A stretch of DNA of 64,000 nucleotides from Macrophomina tecta (lineage: Eukaryota; Ascomycota; Dothideomycetes; Botryosphaeriales; Botryosphaeriaceae), in the NCBI GenBank assembly GCA_024180945.1, contig JAKSGN010000041.1, positions 1,240,001 through 1,304,000 on the forward strand. Reading direction: 5' to 3'. A program made the position numbers and the translations under genes. A model generated the notes under the pieces. The model worked only from the letters and a program-made list of their open reading frames with translations, did not search any database and was not told where the DNA came from. Below, in pieces: positions 22,220 through 33,017 of the stretch (position 1 is its first letter; each line of letters begins with the position of its first letter).

Positions 22220-22791
22220 ACCAAGGGGACTCATAACATGAATTCAATTCTGTGCATTTTTCTAGACAAAATTACTATGCATAGAGGAGCCATGTCTCAA
22301 TTGAATGAATTAAAGTGGCCTTTCTTGAACTCTTGCATCATTTGCTCTGTCCCTTATCGACTGTTGAGAAATATTTCCCTTTTTGTTGAATGAGTATGCG
22401 TACATATCTAGCTTGTCGAAATGTTGCAGCAGGCAGACGTGAAAAAGAAGGATGACGCTAGCATGTGGGATGTGGATGGAAACTTGAAATCGGCAGCGAA
22501 TGTTGAGGAAGATGGGAGACAGACGGCGCTCGTCACAGCACACTTGAAAACTAAAATGTTCGCAGATCCACTTGATATTAGGGATAATAAATCTACTATG
22601 CAGATGGGGCACTCTTCATGGCGCTCTGGAAGATCCCAGCCCGATTTCAAGGCACAATGACGAGCAGGAACGAACATGGGTAGAGGTAAATGGGGTCCAG
22701 TCAGTCTGCCAAGCGGCAATTCCACGATGCGTCTGGAGAGATCGGAATTACCACCCAAGAAGGTATCTGCTCGCCTCTGAGCCAGGCCATC
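22220..22791. other. Convergent intergenic region
   Basis: This lies between the stop codons of the esterase (plus) and the second extended SDR (minus). Short open frames exist on both strands but show no family feature. Confidence 0.4.
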
Positions 22792-24025
22792 TCACACAAG
22801 ATCCTCAGTATTTCTCCTAACGCTCTCCTCCAGGCTCGTCCACCCCTCCTTGCCCATATCTCTCAGCAGCGCTTCCGCCCGCGCACGGGGAGCAATTTCG
22901 CTTAAATCCCTCTCTCCCTGAAAGTCGGCAGGGTAGCTTCGGCTCGGGTATAGCTTGCGCAGGATGGAGAGGATGCCGTCGCCGTTGACTGGCTCCGCGA
23001 AAGCGAAGATGCGCTCCGACTCAACGCCCGGGTGAATAGCGGCGGCGACGTGGAGTAGCGCGTCGTCCTGCACATCGACGAAGTATTCTAAATTAAGGTT
23101 ATTATTAGCGAGTTTGATAGCCTTTAATAACAGGAGAAGGTGTCTTAGAGTCTTCTTAACGTACGGGCGGGCAGGCCAGCGAGCGGCGTGGAGTTGCCCT
23201 TAAAAAGCTCAACGACTAGGCCGGACGTAGACGGATGGCCCTGGTTCGCGAAATCGAGGCTCGCGCCGAAGTTGATGTTTGGCAGAACTACGTAGGGCGC
23301 CGATTATTAGTAACTATAAGCCTATCTACTTCGGTGCTGTCCTAAGCCGCCAAAACTTACCAGCGTTTAGCGTGAAGTTAGGCTTCTTCTCGCGCATAAA
23401 CTTCCACGCTTCCTTCTCGGCTAGCGTCTTGCTCGCCGCGTAGACCGGGTATGCGCGCTCGGGCTCGTAAGGCGGGTCGTGGTACGCAAACTCGACGACC
23501 TCGTCGTTCCATGTCTCGCTCGTTACAACGACAGGCGTGTTGGGCTTTGGGATAAGGGCGGAGGCGGACGACGAAGTTAGCACGAAACGCTTCACGCTCG
23601 GTTCCTTGGCTGCTGCTACTAGCGCGTTGACCGTCCCCGCGATAGTGCCCGGTACCACCTCGTGTGGGTTGGGGTTCATCGTGTAGTTGGTCGCCGTGTG
23701 CACCACGGCAGAGACGCCTACGCGCAGTCAGCCTTTAATACGTAAGCGGCGGAGTAGAGGATTGTATCGCACCCTTTACAGCTTCGTCGTACGCTCCTTC
23801 TGCCTCCATATCGGCGACGGCCACAAGCTCGAATTTGCCAGGTCCATACTTGCGGTCGAATAGGTTGCTAATCCAGATGTTCTTTTGCGGGTTGCGTGTC
23901 GTACCGCGGACCTTATACCCGACTTTAAGGAACTGATCTGCGATATTAGATCCGATAAAGCCATTAGCTCCCGTGATAAGGACGGTCGAGCCTTTGGGAA
24001 TGGCTGGTTGATCGATTGGTGACAT
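22792..24025 (-). CDS. Extended SDR: NAD(P)-dependent reductase, second copy
   Basis: This is an NAD(P)H-dependent carbonyl reductase of the dihydroflavonol-reductase-like group. The minus-strand exons are 24025-23773, 23717-23361, 23287-23165 and 23087-22792, with introns of 55, 73 and 77 nt, giving 342 residues. The N-terminal nucleotide motif is TGANGFIGSNIAD. LTSSSASAL holds the catalytic Ser, and YAASK the Tyr and Lys. It is close in size and motif order to the reductase at 7329-8626, but its introns are longer and rich in TA, as are some of its codons. It probably reduces a carbonyl of a pathway intermediate; the substrate is unknown. Confidence 0.87.
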
Positions 24026-25756
24026 GACGGTCGTTGGGTAGGTGCAGTGTATCTGCAGTAGTGAGGTTCAATTCCAAGGAACAGGCGGCTCCAGGCTTTC
24101 CCTACCTTTGTAAATTGCCATCGTTTGGCTTGCATCGGCGTCTTGGCCAGTTTCACGCATGAGGAATGTCATGGTTGTCGTTAGCTAGCCGGTGGTACTC
24201 CGATAACTCCTTTCGGCTCCGGCTCGTGCGTTCCGGAGACGATCTGCCGGCCGAGGATGCTCGCTTAACCACGCGAATTCACTCCCTCATAGACGTCACG
24301 CTTGACAACGATGGTCAAGTCGGGAAGGTTGCTTTTCATAACCGGGCCAATGCCCAAGCCTGAGCTGCATCGGTGGTATCGTGCGTCTGGCCTTCTGGCT
24401 AGAGCGAAAAACTGTAGTAGGGCTTTATATCATTCAGCCACGGTGCCTAAATGTAGGGTACAAAGGGAAGTCGTGGTTTCCAACGACCTTAAGTGCTTTA
24501 AAGGCTCGTTGGAAAGCCGTATTGGTAGCTGGTTAAGCTCGTTTACAGTAGGAGTGTCGAGCCTTTAAGAAGGCAACTTCATACTTCTCGGCTCCTAAGT
24601 GGGAAATAAAGGAGGATGCTTCGCACCATTTCCCATCATCATAGTCGTCAGGTTACAGCGAGACCTCCAAGACAGCCAACGAGAAGAAGGCGAGCATCCG
24701 GCTACAGCTGAAGCACTTTTCCTGTCGTTTTCCATGTAAAATTCTTGGTGTTGCGTGCCATGCTTGCCATTAAATAGGACTGGTTATGTTCATACTGAGA
24801 AACAAACGGCATTGCCGTCACTATTACAATTACAGCTTCGCTCATCGACCTGGAATCCTTAATTAGATGCTCACGACGCTGCTGAATAAGCTCCGTGCCA
24901 AAGCATCGATTTCGCTGCTTATGACAGATCCCGCAGCCGACGCAGCTATCAGAGCCTCCATGGTGATGTTAATGCTCCCTTTGAAACTCAAAACATTGCT
25001 AATATCAAGGGTGTGTTCCGCTTTAGCGGTGCCCGGCACAGCAAGCACCAGGTGTTGCTTAGACGCGTCTGATCTATTGTCTCTAATACCAATCAGCGAT
25101 TCTGACAGCCTGGAGATCCGGCAATATTTTCTTCCGCGTGACCCTTACTCTGGCCGAGCTTGGTGCATTGAGGCTCGGCGTGTGTGAAAATAGCCCACAG
25201 GGAAATATAAAGAGATCAGTTATTGTAAAAATCTATTAAAAATGTTTAAATAACTCTGTATTACCAGCTATTGCAAGAAAAAATTTAGTTTACATGGCTT
25301 ATAGGAAACTATTTGCAATGCTGACTGACGCAGATTCTCAGGCTTCTGTCAGCATCCATGGTGCTACAAGACTTACCGAAAGGGGAAATCGGAGTGGGGT
25401 GGCGGAGCGCTCGCGGAGATCCTTTGGTCCAAACGCCTAAAGCTGCCTGCTTACCATATCGGGTTTGTCTGGATGGGACCGCATCTCCGAAGCATCACAA
25501 GGAGAATATGGCCGGAGAAGTAGACAATCCGCATCAAGCGCTCCATGGCTGGAAATTTCGCTCCAGCTTTTCCTAAAAAGCGCAGCCTGCAGCCCGGCTC
25601 TTACATTAATCGCAACATCTGACAAATTGACCTTGGATTCCTGGCCTCATAACGCGTACGTCAAGCGCTGCGGCACTGCATTGTGGCTCATTTTTGCTCG
25701 CTTGAGACCACAAATTGCTCGGGTAAGACGCCGACCTTAAGTCAATCTAAGGCGCT
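24026..25756. other. 1.7-kb intergenic region
   Basis: No gene is supported. Several open frames of 60-110 codons occur on both strands, without domains or typical splice structure. Parts (about 25190-25320) are AT-rich. It may include the promoters of the reductase (minus) and the first P450 (plus). Confidence 0.4.
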
Positions 25757-27569
25757 ATGGTGTTCATACCTCTATCACTATCACTATGGGCGGCGCTACC
25801 GTCCTTGATACTTTTTGTAGTCTATAGACTGCTAAAGGTGGGCCAGCGTAACCCTAAAATGCCACCAGGTACGCCACTATAGTTGGCTATAAGAAGCTAG
25901 AAAGGCGCTAAGCGTAACTATAGGCCCCCCTACGCGACCTATTGTCGGAAACGAGCATCTTATCCCGAGGTCGAACGCACACTTCATGTACGCAACTACC
26001 CTAGCTATTCTGGCGCGGACTGACCAAGGCAGATTCACGGAATGGGCAAAGCAATATGGCGGTATTTACACACTTAAGCGCTTCACCAACACAACATTCG
26101 TCATTTCCGACCCGCATATGATTAAGCAGCTGCTGGACAGGAAGAGTAGTGTGTACAGTCACCGCCCGGTGTCATACGTCGGGCACCTCATCACACAAGG
26201 CGATCACTTGCTGCTGATGCAATACGGCGAAGAGTGGAGGCGCATCCGAAAGCTGATCCACCAATACTTCATGGAGCCCATGTGCGAGAAGCAACACATC
26301 CACCTCCAGAACGCTGAGGCCACTCAGTTGATGTACGACTTTCTGGTCTCGCCACAGGATCATATGGAGCATCCGAAGCGCTATAGTAACAGCATCACCA
26401 ATTCGCTTGGTAAGTTTTCCGTCTATTAGGAGGTTTATCTGTAACTAAGTGCTTCAAGTATTTGGCATCAGAACGAAGACGATCTATAGCGACTACATGG
26501 TCCGGCTCTTCTCGCTTATGAACGAATGGAGTGAGATCCTCGAGCTCGGCGCAACTCCGCCGGTAGACTCGTTTCCGCTACTTAAGCTAGTCCCAGAGAT
26601 GCTACTCGGGCGATGGAAGTCGCGTGCCATCCGCGTAGGGGAGCTGATGACCGGCCTTTATACGGAGGTCCTAGGTCAGGTGCAGCAGCGGCGTGAGCGC
26701 GGCCTGAACCGCGGCTCGTTCATGGATCGCGTCCTAGACCAGAATGAAAAGAACGGCCTCTCGGCCGGCCAGCTACACTTCCTCGGCGGCGTGCTAATGG
26801 AGGGCGGCTCGGATACCTCGTCCTCCCTTATTCTCGCCATGATGCGGGCGATGATCGAGTTTCCGGAAGTTCAGGAGCGGTACTTCCCTCAATTGGCCTT
26901 GTTATCTGTGCCGTGCTAATGTTGAAAAGGGCCCAAGCCGAGATCGATGCCGTTATTGGCGAAGACAGGTCACCGACGTGGGAAGACTTCCCTCGGCTGC
27001 CATACATCAACATGATGATTAAGGAAAGTCACCGCTGGCGCCCCGTTAGCCCGCTGGGCGTATCGCACGCAGTGGCCGAAGGTGAGGCACTCTTTTTTTT
27101 TTATTAGTTCGACTAGCGTTAACGCAAAGCAGACGACTGGGTGGGCGGTTACTTCATCCCTAAGGGTTCCACCGTCGTGCTTAACGTCTGGGCGATGCAC
27201 CACGACGAGCGGCGGTGGGAGAAGCCCGAAGACTTCATGCCGGAGCGGTTCATCACGCACCCGAAGCTGGCTTCGCAGTACACGAGCGACGGGCCCGGGC
27301 GCGACCATTTTGGGTACGGGGCCGGGCGGCGCGTTTGCCCGGGCATCCACCTGGCCGAGCGCAACCTCTTCGTCGCCATGTCCAAGTTGCTGTGGGCCTT
27401 TAACTTCCGCAAGCCCACTGGCGACAATGGCAAGGTTGAGTCGAGCATCGGCTTCCTGCAGTGTGTGCGCGACTATGACTGTGACATTACCGTCCGGTCC
27501 GAGAAGAGGGCTGAGACCATCAGGAGGGAGTTCCAGGAGGCGGCCAACATCTTCGCCAACTACGATTAG
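25757..27569 (+). CDS. Cytochrome P450, CYP619-like (m-cresol / m-hydroxybenzyl alcohol hydroxylase candidate)
   Basis: This is an ER-anchored heme monooxygenase. The exons are 25757-25868, 25924-25987, 26033-26409, 26459-26879, 26930-27081 and 27133-27569, giving 520 residues. An N-terminal membrane anchor (MVFIPLSLSLWAALPSL) is followed by a proline-rich hinge PPGPPTRPIVGN. The I-helix oxygen motif is EGGSDTSS, the K-helix ExxR is KESHR, PERF follows, and the heme loop is FGYGAGRRVCPG. Four of its five introns match those of the P450 at 29274-31079 in position and phase (1, 2, 1, 1); the one at 26880 is extra. Its position beside a 6-MSA-decarboxylase-like gene suggests methyl- or ring-hydroxylation of m-cresol or m-hydroxybenzyl alcohol, but which step is not decidable. 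CTA codons are frequent, unlike its paralogue. Confidence 0.9.
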
Positions 27570-27829
27570 GCGCGTACTTGCATTTACTTGTAGTTAGAAT
27601 CGCCATCGTTTACGAAGGTCCGTGTTGTACTCGAAGAAATTTTTGTTCTCGCGCGCTGTACCATTTTGTTACACGCTAGTATTCATGCATGGCACTAATC
27701 ATGATAACTATGGCCAAGTGTATAGATAGATAGCTACAGTCTCGCTGCGAGCAGCTGCTTTCTAGGCCAGCCTGTGCTCATGGCCGGTACAGTATAAAAT
27801 ACCTTGGTGTGCAGGCCTCAGGTTACTAT

Positions 27830-28886
27830 CTACGAAGCTATGGCTGAAACATTACCTACAACGCCTACCAGACGCGGGAATAGCTCTAGAGCAGCGCCAG
27901 TATTAACAGAGTACGCGAATGCTCCATCCTTTCTCCCATAATCATCCAGCAAGCTATTCATGTTCTTGATCGCCGGCGTGGGAGCGTACGGATAGTCGCT
28001 ACCAAACAGGACATGCCCCGGCTTCGCGAAGCCCTTCAGCAACTCCAACTGCAACGGATTCGCCGATAGCGCCGTGTCGAAGTAGAAGCTCCTGGCATCT
28101 TCCATGAAGCTGTCTGTGAGGGCTGCGCCAGTGATGTTCGAAGCTGCGGCGGACGGAATGTAGGGCAGCATGGCGGCCGGGCGCAGCGCCAGGTAGGGGA
28201 GCGTACCTCCGGCGTGCGACAGGATGATCTTGAGATTGGGGTGGGCGCGCACGGTGCCCGAGGTGATGAGATCGACGGCGGTGCGGGTCGTCTCGTGCGG
28301 GTAGTCGATCATGGGCTGCGGGAGCGAGGGGTTCACGAGGGACGTGTCGACGGGGTGCGTCGGGTGCACGAACACCACGGCGCCGCGTGCATCGAGCAGG
28401 TCCCAGGTGGCGCGGAAATCCGGATGGCCGAGGTAGTGGTTGCCCTGGCCATACCGAGTGTATAGGATGATGCCGTCGGCATGCAGCTCATCCAAAGCAT
28501 AGATGATCTCTTCGTGGGCTGAGTCGGGGAGCAGCAGCGATGGGATGCTGGCGAAGAAACCGTACCGGGTGGGCTGAGCGGAGCGTATTCCGGCCGCATA
28601 TTCGTTGGCCTGACGGCAGAAGCCGCCTTGCCTTTCGAGAGGCAGGATACCAGCGCCCGGAGCTGTGATGGATAGGAATGTGAAAACGGCGCCTTCCTCG
28701 GTATTCATCTGCATGTCCTTCTCTAGCGTCCAGTCTGGGATTGCCCATCCCGAGGGATCGCCGCCGCCTTCCTGCAAGGCTATGCCTTATCAGCCTGGAT
28801 CAGCTGAAACAATAATCCTGTTACTTACCCTGCGTGTAGAATGGAGGTACGAAATGATGGTGAACGTCAACACGCTGAGTCGCCAT
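27830..28886 (-). CDS. Amidohydrolase-family decarboxylase, 6-methylsalicylate decarboxylase-like (PatG/YanB-like)
   Basis: This metal-dependent decarboxylase of the ACMSD/amidohydrolase_2 family likely converts 6-methylsalicylate to m-cresol. The minus-strand exons are 28886-28829 and 28779-27830, with a 49-nt intron, giving 335 residues. The first exon holds the metal-binding VDVHHHFVPP. I chose the acceptor ending at 28780 because it yields QALQEGGGDPSGW, typical of the family. Later motifs are FVHPTHP, the SHAGG histidine, and FGSDYPYA with the catalytic Asp. It is flanked by the two P450s and shares a 387-bp divergent promoter with the second one. That arrangement matches its role right after the polyketide synthase. 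Confidence 0.9.
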
Positions 28887-29273
28887 GTTTGCCGATGAAT
28901 GTGGTCGACGTGGATGTGCTGTCATGCAGTTGGTTATAAACCCGGAACCACATTTGTCTTCTTGAAGACCGTCCGAGGCGTCCCAGAACATTAGCTCCAG
29001 AGGCTCCGTCCGGTAGGTCGGGATGCAGCAGCAGTTGCGGAAGGTCAGGAATCAGCTCCGTGCGCTCATTGGGCTCCGATCGTCTCCACGCCCCCCTTTT
29101 GGAAATCCGGTATGACTACCCGATATGTTGCCGGAGACAGCATCCCCCACTCTACTCACTACGTCATCAGTGTAACTTATCGGGAAATGTCCACTCGGGA
29201 TCCAGCCATGCAAGTTAAATGACGGCTCCCTGCCTGTCGTTACTTCGCCACCATAGACGTCGTTGCCTCCACC
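28887..29273. promoter_or_regulatory. Divergent promoter of the decarboxylase and the second P450
   Basis: The start codons at 28886 (minus) and 29274 (plus) are 387 bp apart. A TTATCGGGAAAT site lies at 29177-29188, sharing ATCGGGAAAT with the synthase upstream region. This is a candidate site for the cluster regulator, not a proven one. Confidence 0.45.
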
Positions 29274-31079
29274 ATGCTGCCGATAACAGTACTCTCGGCG
29301 CTTCTTGCCGCTGTGCTCTACCTCGTGTACGGCGCCTTCAAGTACGGTCACCGCAGAAAGGACATGCCCACTGGTGAACCCCAGATTCCATGCGCAGTCG
29401 AAACATTTGCCAACATATCATAGGGCCACGGACCTTACCGTTCATCGGCAACCTCCATCAAATTCCCAAGAATTATACGCACGTGAAGTGAGTCGTAGAC
29501 ATCGTTCACGCGAAAATTAAGGTGCTCACGCCTGATGAATAGGTTCACGGAATGGGCCCGTCAGTATGGCGGCCTCTATACCCTGAAGCTGGGTAATGCT
29601 ACGATGGCCGTCATCACAGACCGCAGCCTTGTCAAGAGTACGGTGGATAAGAAAAGCAACATTTACAGCCATCGGCCTTCTTCATACGTTTCCCATGATC
29701 TCATCACGAAGGGCAACCACCTTCTTGTTATGTTCTATGGCGAGAAATGGCGGACGTTTCGTCGGCTCATCCACCAACATCTGACCGAGAATATGGTCGA
29801 GCGGGAGCACTTATCAATTGTCAACGCCGAAGCTGTTCAGCTCGTCCGTGACTACATGCTGTTCCCGGAAGATCACATGCTCCACCCAAAACGGTTCAGC
29901 AACAGCATCTCCAACTCGATCGGTATGCTCCTTCTCCCAATCCGCTGGCTCTGCTGACCGCTATGCAGTCTACGGAATTCGCACCCCGCACGTCAGGTCC
30001 GAGTACATGAGGCGTCTCTACACGCTGATGGAGTCGTGGTCGGAGCTGATGGAAACCGGCAACACGCCACCCGTAGATATCTTTCCGTGGCTGAAAGCCG
30101 TCCCGCAGCAGCTCTTTGGCAACTACAAAAAGCGCTCCGTTGCCGTGAGCAAGCAAATGGAGAACCTGTACGAAGACATCTTGCAGGACGTCGAGAAGCG
30201 TCGCGCGGCGCATAATGCGGGGTCCTTCATGGACGTGGTGTTGGATCAGCAGGACAAGATCCAACTGCCGCGCGACCAGCTTCGTTTCATCGGCGGCGTC
30301 CTGATGGAGGGAGGCTCCGACACGTCGTCCTCGCTCATCTTGGCCATCATTCAGGCGCTCATTCTCAATCCTGAGGTGCAGGAGAAAGCCCATCGGGAAA
30401 TCGCTGCCGTGGTCGGGGAGGACCGGTCGCCGCAATGGTCCGATATGGACAAGCTTCCCTACGTCAACATGATCGTCAAGGAAGGGCACCGTTGGCGGCC
30501 TATTCTGCCCCTTTGCTTCCCTCATGCTCTAGGACAAGGCAAGCATCACCCGAGCGAGGCGCCATCATTTATCGTACCAACGCTGACGTGACAATTGTAG
30601 ATGACTGGGTCGATGGCAAGTTCCTCCCGAAGGGCACCATCGTCATCCTCAATGTCTGGGGCATGCACATGGACCCGCAGGTGTGGCTAGAGCCGGAAAA
30701 ATTCAACCCAGACAGGTATCATGAACATCCCAAGCTCGCTCCGGACTACGTTGCGGGCGGTGACTGGCAGAAGCGGGATCACTACGGCTATGGTGCCGGC
30801 CGGCGAATCTGCCCCGGCATGTACCTTGCTGAACGGAATATGCTCCTTTCAATCGCCAAGTTGATCTGGGCATTTAAATTTGAACAAAAAACAGGGCCAG
30901 ACGGACGGCCGTTGCCGATTGACCCCGATCCGGTTACTGGCTACCACAATGGGTTCCTCTACTGCGCGAAAGACTACGGCTGCGACCCTGTACTCCGGTC
31001 AGACAAAATTAGAGCGACTGTCTTGCGAGAATATGACCAAGCTGAGAGGGATGTGTTCAACCGTTTTGGAGGAGTCTGA
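29274..31079 (+). CDS. Cytochrome P450, CYP619-like, second copy
   Basis: This is an ER-anchored P450 of 530 residues. The exons are 29274-29373, 29424-29487, 29543-29922, 29969-30538 and 30601-31079. The last intron starts with GC (G|GCAAGC at 30539) and ends with AG; no GT donor is available there. The anchor is MLPITVLSALLAAVLYLVYG, followed by a TGPRTLPFIGNLHQIP hinge. It then shows the I-helix EGGSDTSS, K-helix KEGHR, FNPDRY and the heme loop YGYGAGRRICPG. Its close likeness to the P450 at 25757 (FTEWARQYGGLYTLK against FTEWAKQYGGIYTLK, and shared introns) points to a duplication followed by divergence. The pair would cover successive hydroxylations after decarboxylation. Confidence 0.92.
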
Positions 31080-33017
31080 TTTGGCTCCAAGCAGCAACCC
31101 CGCAATTTCTGAAGCTGCGAAAATCAAATCCGGTTTTGGATGCTTCTACTTGTTCTACCGAACTTCACCATTCTCTCCGTGGATATCCTTCGCAAGTGGT
31201 ACTCGTCGCTAGCAGATTGTACTCAAAGTGAAACATAGCGTGCTCTCAACGCCCAAGATCGAGTCCCTATGATGAGCCTTCTGCTTCAATTATCTTGGAG
31301 ATCTGATGGTTTGCTATGTAGTAGACTTTTACCTCCAGTGTTCTCGTCTTATAACGTTCCCGTCCATCTCAATGTCCTGATGGCCGATATGTCCGTAATT
31401 CGAAGTTCTAGAAGAGGCAATATACTGTCCCTCTGACGCATTTCTGATTTGGAAGGTTTTTGCATGCAAAGAAACAACGGTTTCAATGACTTGTGAACCT
31501 TTGCAGTGGCGTCGAGTTTCTGTAAGATATAGATGCGTATAACAAAGGCGTCCCCAATAATCAAATGATAGCTTGTTATAACTTCATCCTTTACCCACTG
31601 AGCTCTGCTTCGAGACTTCCGACAAAATCTTCCCAGAGCTAACAGTCTCCGTGCATGTATGTAAAAAAGAAAGCCAGTTCGCTACGCCACGACGCATCCA
31701 TAATCAGCGTGACAATCTTGCGAGCTAACCAAGCCATCAGCACCGAGACATTCAATATCCTCTACGGCCAGGTTGGGTGGCGCCCGTCTCATCTCGTCAT
31801 TCAAAGAGTCTCTCATCCGCCGTCATCCTTCGTCATTGGCAGTGATGGCGAATGACGGGTGCTTATTAAGAATGACGAGACAAGACGGACGCCACCCTGT
31901 TGGCCAAGCTTCATTCAAAATACAGATCAGCCGGGGCGACGTGCGCCCGTTATTTAGCTGCACTGCGCAACTCTTGCCCGCCGCGTCAACCTCTGTCTCA
32001 GCCTGCACAGATGCCTACAGTAACCCAGTCGCATGCATCTGGCGACTACGAATCTCCAACCCAATCGCGCTCATAACGTGCCCGCATGCCCTTGAGGAAG
32101 CAACCGCCAACGTCAAAATTTTCGCCGACCCACTACACCGCTTGCTCGCGGAGACGATGGCGGTGGTAGTAGTAATAACAATGGTATTCATACTGCCAGC
32201 AACAAACGCACACCTCGGCGAGCTGCGGGTGAAAGTCGCGTGGGCAAACGGCGGCACAAACCTCCCCATCGCCCAGCCGACATGGGCCATGGCGCGCGCG
32301 CTGCTCGGGCCGCAGCGGATCGAGGCCCTGCGTTGCGAGACCCTAGCCAAGCCGGAGTAGAACCTTGGTGGTCCGGGAGATCCACAAGGTTGGGGGGAGG
32401 AGAGAAGTTACCCAAGGAGGAGCTCCGGGAGATGATTTGCAGTGTCTGTTAGGGTCGGGAGGGAGCTTAGCCGAATGAGGGCCTCTGATAGGTGGCATCC
32501 CCGAAGAAACAAAACCAGGCGATAACTATTTTGCATTCCCGCCCTGCGCATGCCCCTTGGAGAACCTACAGGGATAGGGTTGTGCTATTAATAATGCTTG
32601 AGGACTTCCGCATGAAGCTCTCCGGGCGGACGTAAATGGTCGAGTGCGGAAGAGGGATGGGCGGAATTTTTTGCGCGGATGCTTTGGGAACATTATTAAT
32701 GCTTTATGTTTGACCAAAAAACTGGTATGCACGTATCTGATGGCAGGCAGTGGGATGGCCCCCTTTGGTGAAGCTGACGCGTTGTTGTCCAGCCATTCCC
32801 CGTTGGGAACTCCGGATTGCAACACTGCCGTTTCGGGTTAGTCTCCGGTCTCAACTCCCCTAGACGTCGTGCAAGCCACAAGCGGAATACTCTTAGCAAT
32901 TTGTAAGCAGAGGGGTGCTTGGGTGGCACAGCGGTCACTCTGGCGGTGATGGGTTTAATAGTTGTTGGCAGGGCAGCGCCTTCGATCTTTGCACCTACTA
33001 CTCAAAGCGCCGGCGTC
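31080..33017. other. Intergenic region with a foldback repeat
   Basis: No gene is supported between the second P450 and the ABC transporter. A plus-strand open frame at 31773-32360 overlaps the foldback repeat and has no recognisable domain. An in-frame ATG at 32919 could extend the ABC protein by 33 residues. Confidence 0.4.
31766..31905. repeat. Foldback, MITE-like repeat of about 140 bp
   Basis: The left arm (GGCCA...GGGTGGCGCCCGTCT...TCTCGTCATTC) is matched by the reverse complement of the right arm with few mismatches over about 40 bases. Further inverted pairs (CCGTCATcc/CGAATGACGG) lie inside. Such a near-complete hairpin without coding capacity fits a miniature inverted-repeat transposable element. 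No clear target duplication was identified. Confidence 0.6.

Noticed and set aside
24867..25187. 106-codon open frame in the 1.7-kb gap
   Set aside because: No family feature; a comparable frame exists on the other strand; AT-rich surroundings.
31773..32360. 195-codon open frame before the ABC gene
   Set aside because: Its start lies within the foldback repeat, codon flow is irregular, and no domain or splice context is seen.
32919..33017. N-terminal extension of the ABC transporter from ATG 32919
   Set aside because: It would add a hydrophobic leader (LAVMGLIVVG) before a cytosolic NBD, which is unusual for PDR pumps; ATG 33018 fits better.
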